From NCBI GenBank assembly GCA_927911235.1, contig CAKMOY010000129.1:1-28949 (forward strand): a DNA stretch of 28,949 nucleotides, read 5' to 3'. The notes beneath the pieces are model-generated. The model was not told the origin of the DNA. It searched no databases and saw only the letters and a list, made by a program, of their open reading frames with translations. Within the stretch, counting starts at the first letter, position 1, and every line of letters begins with the position of its first letter. The translations under genes were made by a program, and so were the position numbers. Of this stretch, positions 1 to 7,771 are shown in pieces. Source of the stretch: an uncultured Moraxella sp. (GTDB taxonomy: Bacteria > Pseudomonadota > Gammaproteobacteria > Pseudomonadales > Moraxellaceae).

Positions 1-57
1 TTACATTTTTAAAAAAGAAATCCGCAAAAAGCTATTTTAGCCAATTTTGGACAGCGT

Positions 58-85
58 ATTATAAACTTTTTTTCAAAGTGTGCAA
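58..85 (-). promoter_or_regulatory. Leftward sigma-70 promoter at window edge
   Basis: On the minus strand a TTGCAC -35 box is followed after 16 bases by a perfect TATAAT -10 box. It points out of the left end of the window, away from the EcsC gene, so the gene it serves is not visible. The boxes are seen directly; promoter activity is inferred. Confidence 0.5.
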
Positions 86-114
86 GGAAATTTTATGTTT
101 GCCAAAATTATTTA

Positions 115-315
115 GAACCTGTATTCACAACATCACGCATTAAATTTTTGGAGTGTCTGCTAAATATTTGTTTGCTTTTGCATGAAAAATGGCTAAATCT
201 TGCGGCTCGATGTCAAAAACTTGCCTGATAGAATGATTATCAGTCTGCATTTTTTCCTTGAAAAGCTGGCGATTTATCGCATTTTTCATTGCAAAGACGT
301 TATGAATACAGGTTC
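115..315. mobile_element. Miniature inverted-repeat element (MITE-like), 201 bp
   Basis: The two ends are perfect 13-bp inverted repeats (GAACCTGTATTCA at 115-127 and its complement at 303-315). They extend to about 20 bp with two mismatches. The element is flanked by the direct triplet TTA at 112-114 and 316-318, which looks like a 3-bp target duplication. The right-hand TTA is also the complement of the TAA stop codon of the EcsC-family gene, so insertion occurred at that stop. No transposase fits in 201 bp, so it would need a full-length relative elsewhere for mobility. A 3-bp duplication is typical of several IS5-type groups, but I cannot name the parent. Confidence 0.6.
140..250 (-). CDS. 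Possible 36-residue ORF inside the miniature element
   Basis: An ATG at 250 on the minus strand is preceded by a good AAGGA ribosome binding site, and the frame runs 36 codons to a TAA just inside the element's left inverted repeat. It begins MQTDNHSIRQV. It matches nothing I recognise. It may be the remaining start of a transposase gene whose middle was deleted when the element shrank, or a chance ORF. The ribosome binding site is the only positive sign of translation. Confidence 0.2.
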   Translation of the reverse strand: MQTDNHSIRQVFDIEPQDLAIFHAKANKYLADTPKI

Positions 316-1278
316 TTACTCTGCTTTGTCGTTATCGGTGTTGGCAAGTTTTGGCGTGGGGGCAAAGGTATTTAAACTTACCTGTAATACTTCTTGAATA
401 ATCATGCTGTTATAAGCCGAACCGATTGCCACCGCCGTGATAGGCAAGGCTTTGTGCAAAAATGACAGATTAAAATTTTGTAGATTAATGTTAAGCTGGG
501 TAGCGAGCGTTTCAAGCTGTTTAAGGATATTTTGCACGTTATCATTGTCAGAAAAACTGTTAAAATTTTGCAAGTTTTGCAAATTATGGCTTGCCATATT
601 GTCCAAAATGCCTAGACCTGCGAGCAAGGTTTGTTTTTCTTGCAATTTTTTTAGGTCAATTTTGCTTAAAATTTCAAAAGCGATATGAATGCCTTGCTTG
701 CCTGTCAAAGGCTTGTCATAAATTTGGGCGATTTGAAAAATACTGCGTAAACTGATGGCAAGTAGCCACAAAGTATCCACCAAAATCCCCACCAAGCCAC
801 TGACATTGCTGATACCGCCCAAAGTCGCTAACGTGCGATTTTGATTGGCGATGGCATGGGCTAGGGCATGGCGTTCGCTATCGCTAAGCTGTGTGTGAAA
901 GCGTTCATCATGTTTCAGGTCAAATTCTGCCCATTTTTGTGAGATTTTGGCAATTTGGTTTAAACTGCTATTGACGATTTTTTCAAAGCTATTTTCTGGG
1001 GTAACTTTGTCCGCAAGCAAGCCATATTTGGCAAAACGACTGGTTTTAAACAAACGTTTGGAAAGGTTGGGAATTTGTTCATCAAAGGCATTTTTTTGAC
1101 GAGAAAAGTTTTGATTGGGTTCAAATTTTAATTGGCTTAAATCCACGCCTGTCAAATTGGCTTGTTGTAAAGGATTGTTTTTGTTTAATTTATTGATGGT
1201 TTTGCCAAGATTTTCTAATTTTTGACGTGCAAAATTGCTGATGTGTAACGTTGCTTTGTGTAATGCGGTGGTTTTCAT
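316..1278 (-). CDS. EcsC family protein
   Basis: This 320-residue protein carries an EcsC-like core at about residues 150-220: a GGISNVSGLVGI glycine-rich stretch, a hydrophobic segment, then a run resembling the family's R(T/S)IxQIAxxY pattern (LRSIFQIAQIY). A second hydrophobic, alanine-rich segment lies near residues 278-300 (LPITAVAIGSAYN), as in EcsC proteins. The first 140 residues are charged and asparagine/lysine-rich. EcsC was named from the Bacillus ecs locus; its molecular function in Gram-negatives is unknown. The ATG at 1278 has only a weak AGG upstream. The TAA stop coincides with the edge of the miniature element, which has not changed the last codon. Confidence 0.72.
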   Translation of the reverse strand: MKTTALHKATLHISNFARQKLENLGKTINKLNKNNPLQQANLTGVDLSQLKFEPNQNFSRQKNAFDEQIPNLSKRLFKTSRFAKYGLLADKVTPENSFEKIVNSSLNQIAKISQKWAEFDLKHDERFHTQLSDSERHALAHAIANQNRTLATLGGISNVSGLVGILVDTLWLLAISLRSIFQIAQIYDKPLTGKQGIHIAFEILSKIDLKKLQEKQTLLAGLGILDNMASHNLQNLQNFNSFSDNDNVQNILKQLETLATQLNINLQNFNLSFLHKALPITAVAIGSAYNSMIIQEVLQVSLNTFAPTPKLANTDNDKAE

Positions 1279-1352
1279 AATTTGCCTATATGTTATGTGA
1301 TTTTTTTCAATGATGTTAAAAATGTTAAAATAAAAAAGTAAAAAAATTGATT

Positions 1353-1377
1353 ATTTATTTATAAAAAATAAACAAAT
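1353..1377 (-). terminator. AT-only hairpin downstream of fis
   Basis: A 10-bp stem (one G-T pair) with a five-base loop lies between the fis stop and the EcsC start. On the minus strand it is followed after a few bases by a T-rich run. It is made almost only of A-T pairs, so it is a weak candidate. Confidence 0.3.
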
Positions 1378-1395
1378 AGTTAAATTTTATCAAAC

Positions 1396-1677
1396 TCATA
1401 TCAAGTTATGTTCTTTTAATTTTTTGCGTAAAGTGCCACGATTTAGCCCCAAAATTTCGGCAGTTTTGCTTTGGTTGCCACGAGTTTGTTCTAACACCAC
1501 TTTTAATAGGGGTTTTTCTAGTTGATGAAGCATGATTTCATACAGATTGGTCGGCATTTCTTGCCCCAAATTTTTAAAATATTGCCGAACCACCAATTCA
1601 ATGTGCATGGGTAGGGTAACGGTTTGGCTGGTTGGGCTGTTCGTTTGTGTGGGTTGGGTAGGGGTGGTTGTGGTCAT
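1396..1677 (-). CDS. fis: DNA-binding protein Fis
   Basis: Fis is a nucleoid-associated dimeric DNA-bending protein that activates rRNA promoters and affects supercoiling and recombination. The C-terminal half is typical: a helix region (EIMLHQLEKPLLKVVLEQ) followed by the helix-turn-helix GNQSKTAEILGLNRGTLRKKL. I start it at ATG 1677, giving 93 residues, because AAGAAG lies about seven bases upstream; the frame extends 11 codons to a TTG without a good site. The first 22 residues are a Thr/Pro/Gln-rich tail not found in the E. coli protein. In enterics fis follows dusB in an operon; here it has its own promoter and no dusB neighbour. Confidence 0.9.
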   Translation of the reverse strand: MTTTTPTQPTQTNSPTSQTVTLPMHIELVVRQYFKNLGQEMPTNLYEIMLHQLEKPLLKVVLEQTRGNQSKTAEILGLNRGTLRKKLKEHNLI

Positions 1678-1731
1678 GGCTATACTTCTTGGCTTTTTTA
1701 TGTTTAACAAAATATTTTTAAACGAACGTTT

Positions 1732-1760
1732 ATTTTAATCAGATTTTTTTGCTAAAACAA
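1732..1760 (-). promoter_or_regulatory. Probable fis promoter
   Basis: On the minus strand TTGTTT and TAAAAT (five of six consensus bases) are separated by 17 bases, about 55 bp ahead of the fis start. It lies back to back with the promoter for the CopD-like gene. Confidence 0.4.
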
Positions 1761-1777
1761 TGCTTTTATCGCAGTTT

Positions 1778-1806
1778 TTGCAACAAAAATGTAGTCTTTG
1801 TTATAT
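1778..1806 (+). promoter_or_regulatory. Probable promoter of the CopD-like gene
   Basis: TTGCAA and TTATAT are spaced by 17 bases, 40 bp before the ATG at 1846. A perfect TATAAT overlaps the -10 region three bases downstream but gives a longer spacer. Confidence 0.4.
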
Positions 1807-1845
1807 AATAAAGGGTGTTTTTGTGAATTTTTTTAAGGATTGGCA

Positions 1846-2314
1846 ATGAATTTTTGGTTATTGTTTTTGCATATTTTGGGGGCAAGTATTTGGGTCGGTG
1901 GACATTTGTACTTGGCAATTCGCATTGTGCCGACAGCCATTCGTCAGCAAAATAGCCAATTATTGTTGGATTTTGAAAAAAGTTTTGAAAAACTCGGCAT
2001 GAGTGCGTTAATCATTCAAGTAGCAACGGGGTTAAAAATGGCAAGTTTGCTGTTGCCAAGTTGGTCGTTGTTGTTACAACACGGTGCGGACAATCCGTTA
2101 CGCCAAGTGTCTATTTTATTGACAGTAAAATTGACGTGGTTGTTTTTGACGATTTTAACGGCAATTTCGGCACAAGTTTTTGCCGTACCTGCCTTAAAAA
2201 AAGACACGAATAACGCCAAAAAACGCAATTTTTTTTATCGCCCATATTTTGACGGTAACGCTGTTGTCAGTCGCTTTCGTGGTAACAGGCGTATTGTTTC
2301 GCACAGGGTGGTGA
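1846..2314 (+). CDS. CopD-family inner membrane protein, frame interrupted
   Basis: The product resembles the CopD copper-resistance domain: a short four-helix membrane protein opening with FLHILGASIWVGGHLYLAI, where the His residues could bind metal. The ATG at 1846 has AAGGA seven bases upstream. Read straight, the frame turns into a non-hydrophobic arginine-rich tail after FF. Removing one T from the eight-T run at 2229-2236 restores IAHILTVTLLSVAFVVTG, a convincing last helix, and a stop at 2314 (155 residues). The helix recovered in the other frame is strong evidence that the T run holds an indel. Copper transport is the family guess; a haem- or quinone-related role is also possible. Confidence 0.7.
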
Positions 2315-2387
2315 TTGGCAAAATTTCACCCATTTTGGTGCGTTTGTGCTAAACTAGCAAGACAAATTTTTAAATTTACAAGGAATC

Positions 2388-2852
2388 ATGATGGATTTTA
2401 TGAACATGAGTTTTGCAGGGCTGTTGTCTATGTTGGCACTCGGTTCGGCAATTGGCAATACTGCTCAACCAAAACAGCAAGAAGCCCAAGTTACGACTTA
2501 TACCTTGCCAAGCATTGCAGGACAATGGCAGTTGGCATTGGAAAAAAAAGACCCCAATCAGCCCAATTGTCAAGAGCGTTATCATTTTGGGCGAGAGCAA
2601 GTTTTTCGTGGACAAAGTGGCAAAGAATTTACTTATGGTAAATATTTGTTTAGTGATACAGGCAATGGTCTGCCAGCCCTTGCCATTCAGACCGAATATG
2701 ATAACAATGAAGCGGACTGCTCGGGCAATCAAATTGACCAAAGGGGCGATATTTTGTTGGCGTATGTCAAAAAAGAAGGCAACACGATGTACTGGTGTAG
2801 CGATGCCGAAGGCAAAAAATGTGAAATGAAACTTAACCGTGTTTTGCCATAA
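2388..2852 (+). CDS. Hypothetical exported protein
   Basis: A 154-residue protein with a hydrophobic start (MSFAGLLSMLALGSAIG) that reads as a signal peptide cleaved near residue 26. The mature part holds four cysteines (in PNCQ, ADCSG, YWCSD and KKCEM), enough for two disulfides, consistent with a periplasmic fold. The SIAGQWQLAL opening of the mature domain recalls small beta-barrel, lipocalin-like proteins, but this is only an impression. Two adjacent ATG codons (2388, 2391) follow an AAGGA site; I keep the first. It lies 48 bp before ruvB on the same strand. I do not recognise the family. Confidence 0.6.
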   Translation: MMDFMNMSFAGLLSMLALGSAIGNTAQPKQQEAQVTTYTLPSIAGQWQLALEKKDPNQPNCQERYHFGREQVFRGQSGKEFTYGKYLFSDTGNGLPALAIQTEYDNNEADCSGNQIDQRGDILLAYVKKEGNTMYWCSDAEGKKCEMKLNRVLP

Positions 2853-2900
2853 CTTCAACGCAAAGAACTTTATTAATATTAATAATCTTTATAAAACAAT

Positions 2901-3917
2901 ATGATACCACCGTTTTCCCAAACTCAAAATCTCGCAGAACAACGCCTTATCAGCCCAACAGGACGCAACGAAGACAAAAGCGATAACCATATCCGACCGT
3001 CTTTGTTAAATGAATATATCGGTCAGCCGATTGTAAAAGAACAAATGTCGGTTTTTATCGGTGCGGCAAAAGCACGTCAAGAAGCACTTGACCATACGTT
3101 GATTTTTGGTCCACCTGGACTTGGTAAGACCACGCTTGCCAATATCATCGCTCGTGAAATGGGGGGCAATCTTCGCTCTACATCAGGCCCTGTGCTAGAG
3201 CGGGCAGGGGATTTGGCAGCCATGCTTACCAATCTTGAAGCAGGTGACGTGTTGTTTATTGATGAAATTCATCGTTTAAGCCCAATGATTGAAGAGATTT
3301 TGTATCCTGCGATGGAAGATTTTCAGTTGGATATCATGATTGGCGAAGGGCCTGCTGCTCGTTCTATCAAGCTGGATTTGCCCCCTTTTACTTTGGTGGC
3401 GGCGACCACAAGGGCTGGGCTTTTGACATCGCCGTTGCGAGATAGATTTGGCATTGTGCAACGTTTAGAGTTTTATAGCGTAGAAGATTTGACGACCATT
3501 GTGGCACGTTCGGCACGGCTACTCAATGTTGCTATGACCCAAGATGGTGCGGTAGAGGTAGCACGGCGTTCTCGTGGCACGCCACGCATTGCCAATCGCT
3601 TGCTTCGCCGAGTGCGTGATTATGCCCAAGTCAAAGGTGATGGCGTGGTAACCGCAGACATGGCACATAATGCATTGGATATGCTTTCGGTAGATAGACG
3701 TGGGCTTGATAATCTTGATAGACGGTATCTGGATATGTTGCACGAGCGTTTTGATGGTGGGCCAGCTGGCGTTGAGTCGATTGCGGCGGCGTTGGCAGAA
3801 GATAGGGGAACGCTAGAAGATGTGATTGAGCCGTATTTGATTCAGCAAGGTTTTATCGTGCGAACCGCAAGGGGGCGAATGCTGACGGATATGGCAAAAA
3901 GTCAATTAACGATTTAA
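2901..3917 (+). CDS. ruvB: Holliday junction branch migration ATPase RuvB
   Basis: RuvB is the hexameric AAA+ motor that, with RuvA, drives branch migration of Holliday junctions in recombinational repair. The protein is full length (338 residues): Walker A GPPGLGKT at 70-77, Walker B LFIDEIH at 118-124, sensor region [16 protein letters not shown] near 168-183, the RGTPRIANR motif at 225-233, and a C-terminal winged-helix domain ending in TARGRMLT. Neither ruvA nor ruvC is in view. The ATG at 2901 has no clear Shine-Dalgarno sequence; translation may depend on the gene upstream. The frame is intact and ends in a strong terminator. Confidence 0.97.
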   Translation: MIPPFSQTQNLAEQRLISPTGRNEDKSDNHIRPSLLNEYIGQPIVKEQMSVFIGAAKARQEALDHTLIFGPPGLGKTTLANIIAREMGGNLRSTSGPVLERAGDLAAMLTNLEAGDVLFIDEIHRLSPMIEEILYPAMEDFQLDIMIGEGPAARSIKLDLPPFTLVAATTRAGLLTSPLRDRFGIVQRLEFYSVEDLTTIVARSARLLNVAMTQDGAVEVARRSRGTPRIANRLLRRVRDYAQVKGDGVVTADMAHNALDMLSVDRRGLDNLDRRYLDMLHERFDGGPAGVESIAAALAEDRGTLEDVIEPYLIQQGFIVRTARGRMLTDMAKSQLTI

Positions 3918-3932
3918 ATTATATGCCAAACA

Positions 3933-3962
3933 AAAAAGCCTTTAAAAATTTAAAGGCTTTTT
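3933..3962 (+). terminator. Rho-independent terminator after ruvB
   Basis: A perfect stem (AAAAAGCCTTTAAA paired with its complement) closes just after the ruvB stop and runs into a T tract. It is also A-rich on the left, so it can serve the convergent ompE transcript. Confidence 0.85.
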
Positions 3963-3994
3963 GTGTAAGACAGCTTTTGAAACATTGTGCCAGA

Positions 3995-5460
3995 TTATTT
4001 CTTTTGATAAGACAATTTAACACCTACAATGTAACCATCATTATCATCAAATTCACCTGCAATCAGTTTGTTTGGTAATTGAGCAGTTGCGTCACCGAAT
4101 TTTAGATATTTTGCCCTGCTGATAACGCCCATTCAGGTGTAATGTTGTATTTTGCACCCAGACCTACACTGTAGTAGCCTTCAATTGGGTCTAAGGTGGT
4201 TACAGGGTTGCCTGCACCGCTATCCCAACCAACGTTACCAGATACGGCAAGTTTGTCATTGACTTGTTTTGCTAAACCTAGCTCAACGCCCCATTGGTCT
4301 TTGCTATAACTTGCAATCGCAAGTCCGCCTGTGGTTTCTTTATAAGTTGGTGGCTCAATAGTAAAATCACTCCAAGGCACATAACGTACTTTTGCCGTAC
4401 CTAATAGACGGTGTTTGGCACTTAAACCTGTCTGAAAGTCCAAATTATAAGATTCTGGCGAAGTTACCGTAAAAGGTTTGGTTGTATGTGCTTCTTTCCC
4501 CAACATATTACGGGCAGGGAAGTTTTCCGAAATGGTGGTTTCATGTTCCATTTCTGAACGGTATGTCAAAGACGCTTTTAATGCAATTTCAGGTTTGCTA
4601 TAAGCAACACCAGCGACCCAACCAAATGCTGTATCGGGGCTAATCACAGCGTCATAGCCTGTCGCAGCCTGATAAGCTGTACCACGTAAATGTACTTCAC
4701 CTGTTAAGTTTTGGGCTTGTGGACCACCATAAACTTGGAATTGTTTGTTTTTTCCCAATTTTACACCGACCAATGCCGCAACATTATGAGCGCGAATTTC
4801 CACATTAGTGCCTTGATTGGTTTTTGTACCAATATCTTGAGCATAATTAATTGCATTATTCAATGCAGTGTTTAATTGTTGTTTAGTTGCGGCAGGTAAG
4901 GTTTTGGCGGCTAAAAGTTGTTGTAATCCTTGAGCTTGTTCAATTGTTTTGACATTTTGTACAGTTGAAACAAGGCTTTGACCTGTAGGTGTGCTTAAAA
5001 TGGCTGCTAAAGTTGCATCTTGTTTAGCTTGCTCTTGAATGCCTGCCAAAGTACGATTCAACGCATCTTGAATTGCTTGCTCGCCTGTTGTATGGGTAAC
5101 AAAGTTACTATTTGTGCCATTCTCATGTTGAACAGCTGCTCCAAATGGTTCATCATACAACACACCGATACTGATACTATCATTTAAATCAGTTTTGACA
5201 CCATAACGGAAAAAATCATAAGTTTCCGCCATATTGCCTGTAGCATTACCTTTGGTATAAGTCGTGCCAGCACCGCTACGAATAGCATTGTCATGACCTG
5301 ATACATCAGCATCAATATAGGTGTAAACGGCTTCTGCATAAGTGCCGTCTTGTAAAAAGGCAGAAACATCTTGTCCAGAACGGTCAAGACCTGCGGCATG
5401 AGCAGATATAGAAGAGATGGTAGCGACAGCTAGCGTTAAAGCACGAAATTTAAAAGACAT
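3995..5460 (-). CDS. ompE: FadL/OmpP1-family outer membrane protein (OMP E-like), frame interrupted
   Basis: An outer membrane beta-barrel of the FadL/TodX/OmpP1 family, which carries long-chain fatty acids or other hydrophobic compounds across the outer membrane. There is a signal peptide ending AHA-A near residue 23, then GLDRSGQDVSAFLQDGTYAE, the start I associate with Moraxella OMP E. An Ala/Gln-rich helical insert lies near residues 125-215. The direct frame stops at 4102. Adding one G to the GGG read from 4114-4116 continues it as AKYLKFGDATAQLPNK to a terminal strand and a stop at 3995, giving 488 residues. GGGAG lies seven bases before the ATG. Family call is firm; the OMP E name rests on memory. 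Confidence 0.85.
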
Positions 5461-5762
5461 GAAAGACTCCCTTTTACACGGACTTAAAAAATGGATATTT
5501 TGTTAAATAACTGTAAGGTTTTAAATTAAAGTTACAAAATAATAAAATATCACAATAGATTGGTAACGCTAAGAATAATTAAATTTTGATAAATAAGCAA
5601 CACACATTTATCAAAAAAATGATAAATTTACAAAAAAAAATCTGAGTTTTGTTAAAAACCAAACAAACGTTCTATATTTGTGTTGATTTTGATAAAAAAG
5701 ATGGGGAAATAGAATAGTAGACGTAAAAAACCATGATAAAAATCATGGTTTCTTATAAAAAA
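5461..5762. other. Intergenic region between ompE and infA
   Basis: This AT-rich 302-bp gap must hold the ompE promoter, but several overlapping -10-like sequences prevent a clear choice. It contains a perfect 11-bp inverted repeat (TTTTGATAAAT at 5584-5594, complement at 5606-5616) that could be a regulator site, and the infA terminator. I see no gene in it. Confidence 0.5.
5728..5751 (-). terminator. Terminator after infA
   Basis: A perfect 10-bp stem (AAACCATGAT and its complement, four-base loop) lies 12 bp past the infA stop, with a run of T on the minus strand. Confidence 0.75.
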
Positions 5763-5985
5763 TTAACGCCCACGGTAAGTGATGCGCCCTTTATCAAGGT
5801 CGTAAGGGGTCATTTCTACTTTGACTTTGTCGCCTGTCAAAATACGAATGTAGTTTTTTACGCATTTTACCAGAGATATGTGCGATAATCTCGTGTCCGT
5901 TTTCTAGGCGGACTTTAAATAGCGTGTTTGGCAAAGTATCAATCACTTCACCTTCAAATTCAATAATATCTTCTTTTTTTGCCAT
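5763..5985 (-). CDS. infA: Translation initiation factor IF-1, frame interrupted
   Basis: IF-1 binds the 30S A site during initiation, an S1-like OB fold of about 72 residues. The first 43 residues ([20 protein letters not shown] and on to GKMRK) are canonical. Then the frame derails. Dropping one base from the six-base run at 5854-5859 restores [20 protein letters not shown] and the ending KGRITYRGR, with a stop at 5763 and 73 residues. Since infA is a universally essential, normally single-copy gene, a true frameshift would be lethal unless another copy exists. This makes an assembly error the best explanation here and elsewhere. It has its own terminator and lies 65 bp after truA. Confidence 0.95.
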
Positions 5986-6050
5986 AAGGTCTTCAATAAG
6001 TTAAAAAAATTAGCGTTGTATTATAGTTTAAAAAAAACAAAATAGCAACT

Positions 6051-6866
6051 TTATTCAGCCAAATTTAACCAAATCGGTGATAATCGTTGTTTTGGCAATA
6101 AATTTTGAAATTTTTCAGGATACAAAGCGTTGATAAAATATAGCCCATCTGCCGAAGCAGTGGGTGCGGCAAGGGTGCGGTCTTTGGCGGTAATTAAAGT
6201 TTGTAGCCAGTTAATCGGCTGTTCGCCACGACCAATCGCAAACACACTGCCCATAATATTTCGCACCATGTGGTGCAAAAAGCCGTCCGCTTGGATATCT
6301 AGCACCATAAATTCGCCATGTTGGGTCAAATTGGCAAAATGAATGTTGCGAATAGGTTGATTAGACTGGCAAGCCGCCGCCCGAAAACTGGTAAAATCAT
6401 GCGTACCGACCAAGGTTGCGACTGCTTGTTGCATTTTGGCAAAGTCCATTGGGGCGTATTCGTGGGTTACTTGACCGTAAAGTAGGGCAGGACGAAAGGG
6501 TTGGTTGAGCGTAATATAACGATAACGTCTGGCAATCGCTGAAAAACGTGCGTGAAAATCGGTTGGCATGGCCGTGATAGTGCGAACGGCGATGTCGTTT
6601 GGCAATAATGTATTCACACCACGAAGCCAGTTATATGGCTCTCGCTTGGCGGTCGTGGCAAAGTGGGCTATCATGTTAGACGCATGAACGCCTGCATCGG
6701 TGCGACCTGCGGCGATGATTTCAATCGGTTCATTGGCAATTTTGCTAAAGGCAGTTTCAATATTTTCTTGAATACTGTCTACTTCTTGTTGGCGTTGCCA
6801 GCCACGATAATTTGTGCCGAGAAACTCTATGCTAATGGCGTAAACTTGAGATACAGGTTGTGACAT
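6051..6866 (-). CDS. truA: tRNA pseudouridine(38-40) synthase TruA
   Basis: TruA converts uridines 38-40 of the anticodon stem-loop to pseudouridine. The 271-residue protein is complete. It has the catalytic motif AGRTDAGVHA at residues 53-62 with nucleophile Asp57, the early FLGTNYRGWQRQ segment, and the late FLHHMVRNIMGS motif. The next gene on the strand is infA, 65 bp on. The frame is intact. In many genomes truA sits near usg, asd or trpF; here it does not. Confidence 0.95.
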   Translation of the reverse strand: MSQPVSQVYAISIEFLGTNYRGWQRQQEVDSIQENIETAFSKIANEPIEIIAAGRTDAGVHASNMIAHFATTAKREPYNWLRGVNTLLPNDIAVRTITAMPTDFHARFSAIARRYRYITLNQPFRPALLYGQVTHEYAPMDFAKMQQAVATLVGTHDFTSFRAAACQSNQPIRNIHFANLTQHGEFMVLDIQADGFLHHMVRNIMGSVFAIGRGEQPINWLQTLITAKDRTLAAPTASADGLYFINALYPEKFQNLLPKQRLSPIWLNLAE

Positions 6867-6911
6867 AGTTGCTCTTATTTGGGGAACTGTGTAAATATTG
6901 TAAATGTGAAA

Positions 6912-7217
6912 TCAAATCGCAAAACCAACGTGTTTGCCTGTTGGCAATTCTATATCAAGGCGTAATTTTCCACCCATTGTTTCTACATAGCGTTTTAGCG
7001 TGGTGAGCTTAATGTCCGTACCACGATTTTCAATCGCTGATAAAGTCGGCTGTTTTATTCCCATAGCATCGGCAAGTTGCTGTTGTGATAGCTCTAACTC
7101 TTCACGAATGAGTTGAAGTTTGTAGTCTAAAATCAGCTGTTCGGCTTCTTGTTCTACTTCTAAACGGTCTTTTGGTTCTAGGCGATTAAGTAATTCATCA
7201 AGGCTAGTCATTTTCAT
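6912..7217 (-). CDS. higA: XRE-family antitoxin (HigA-like)
   Basis: A 101-residue protein with an acidic helical start (LDELLNRLEPKDRLEVEQEA) and an HTH_3 domain (LSQQQLADAMGIKQPTLSAIE) at about residues 48-68. It lies downstream of a HigB-like toxin, the toxin-first order usual for HigBA. In such pairs the antitoxin binds the toxin and represses the operon. I start it at ATG 7217 because GGAG lies eight bases upstream, which gives a 14-bp overlap with the toxin; an ATG six codons earlier lacks a good site. The gene symbol is by family and order, not by a database match. Confidence 0.78.
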   Translation of the reverse strand: MKMTSLDELLNRLEPKDRLEVEQEAEQLILDYKLQLIREELELSQQQLADAMGIKQPTLSAIENRGTDIKLTTLKRYVETMGGKLRLDIELPTGKHVGFAI

Positions 7218-7592
7218 TGCTTTGCTCCAATTCATCTAAATATTGTTGATAAAGATTATCAGCAAGTGGAATCATTTGTTTGTAAAATTGCTTTTCATTG
7301 CCAACTTTATTCCCTGCACACAAGACAATCGCTTGGCATTGTGGCGCTTGGCATTGTGGGTCAAAAGCATAAAATGCACGGTAAGGGTCGCCTTGAATTT
7401 GAACACGCAATTCTTTCATATTGCTAAATTTTGAGCCATACAGTGTGTCAGCATGGGGACGTGCTAAATGATGTCCATATTGGCGTAGTAACAACAAAGC
7501 TGATAAAATTTTCTTTCTTATCGCCAAAGCTTGTTGTTTTAACCATTCATCAAATTCTTCAGTTATTTCAACAAGATATATAAAATCTACAT
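7204..7592 (-). CDS. higB: HigB-like toxin (Gp49/RelE superfamily), start damaged
   Basis: A RelE-fold mRNA interferase of the HigB/phage Gp49 type, expected to cut translated mRNA at the ribosome. Family hallmarks are LLLLRQYG, ADTLYGSKFSNMKELRVQ, DPYRAFYAFDP and AIVLCAGNKVGNEKQFYKQMIP. The family-like sequence continues upstream of the TTG at 7527 (VEITEEFDEWLKQQ) and is open to 7599, but no ATG is in that frame. The only nearby ATG, at 7592, is one base out of frame and runs straight into TAG. So the start is lost or hidden by an indel, or a rare start is used. A perfect 15-bp tandem duplication adds five residues (QCQAP) before the conserved IVLCAG strand. Activity is doubtful. Confidence 0.7.
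7330..7359. repeat. 15-bp perfect tandem duplication inside the toxin gene
   Basis: CGCTTGGCATTGTGG occurs twice in direct succession (7330-7344 and 7345-7359). It keeps the frame and inserts five residues. Confidence 0.9.
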
Positions 7593-7653
7593 AATAAATT
7601 TATAGTTTTTACACTATATTAAAACAATCAAAAATTTTTGTCAATCAAAAACA

Positions 7654-7685
7654 AAAAACGGCTTTCCATAGAAAACCGTTTTTTT
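7654..7685. terminator. Bidirectional terminator between clpB and higB
   Basis: AAAAACGG pairs with CCGTTTTT, and the stem continues after one mismatch to a CATA loop. T runs follow on both strands. It would stop clpB transcripts before the toxin gene. Confidence 0.75.
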
Positions 7686-7726
7686 AAATTTTAAACCATA
7701 CCAAACCATTTAAAATCCGCTTGACA

Positions 7727-7745
7727 GGGCGTATACAATACGCCC
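7727..7745 (-). repeat. Dispersed palindromic repeat, copy 1
   Basis: On the minus strand this reads GGGCGTATTGTATACGCCC preceded by TTTGTAG. It is nearly identical to the copy at 24601-24619 and related to the one at 20820-20837. It lies just past the clpB stop. Confidence 0.75.
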
Positions 7746-7771
7746 CTACAAATGAACATCTCTTAGGTTAA

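Noticed and set aside
2376..2858. 160-codon ORF on the minus strand
   Set aside because: It mirrors the exported-protein gene at 2388-2852, which has a ribosome site and a signal peptide.
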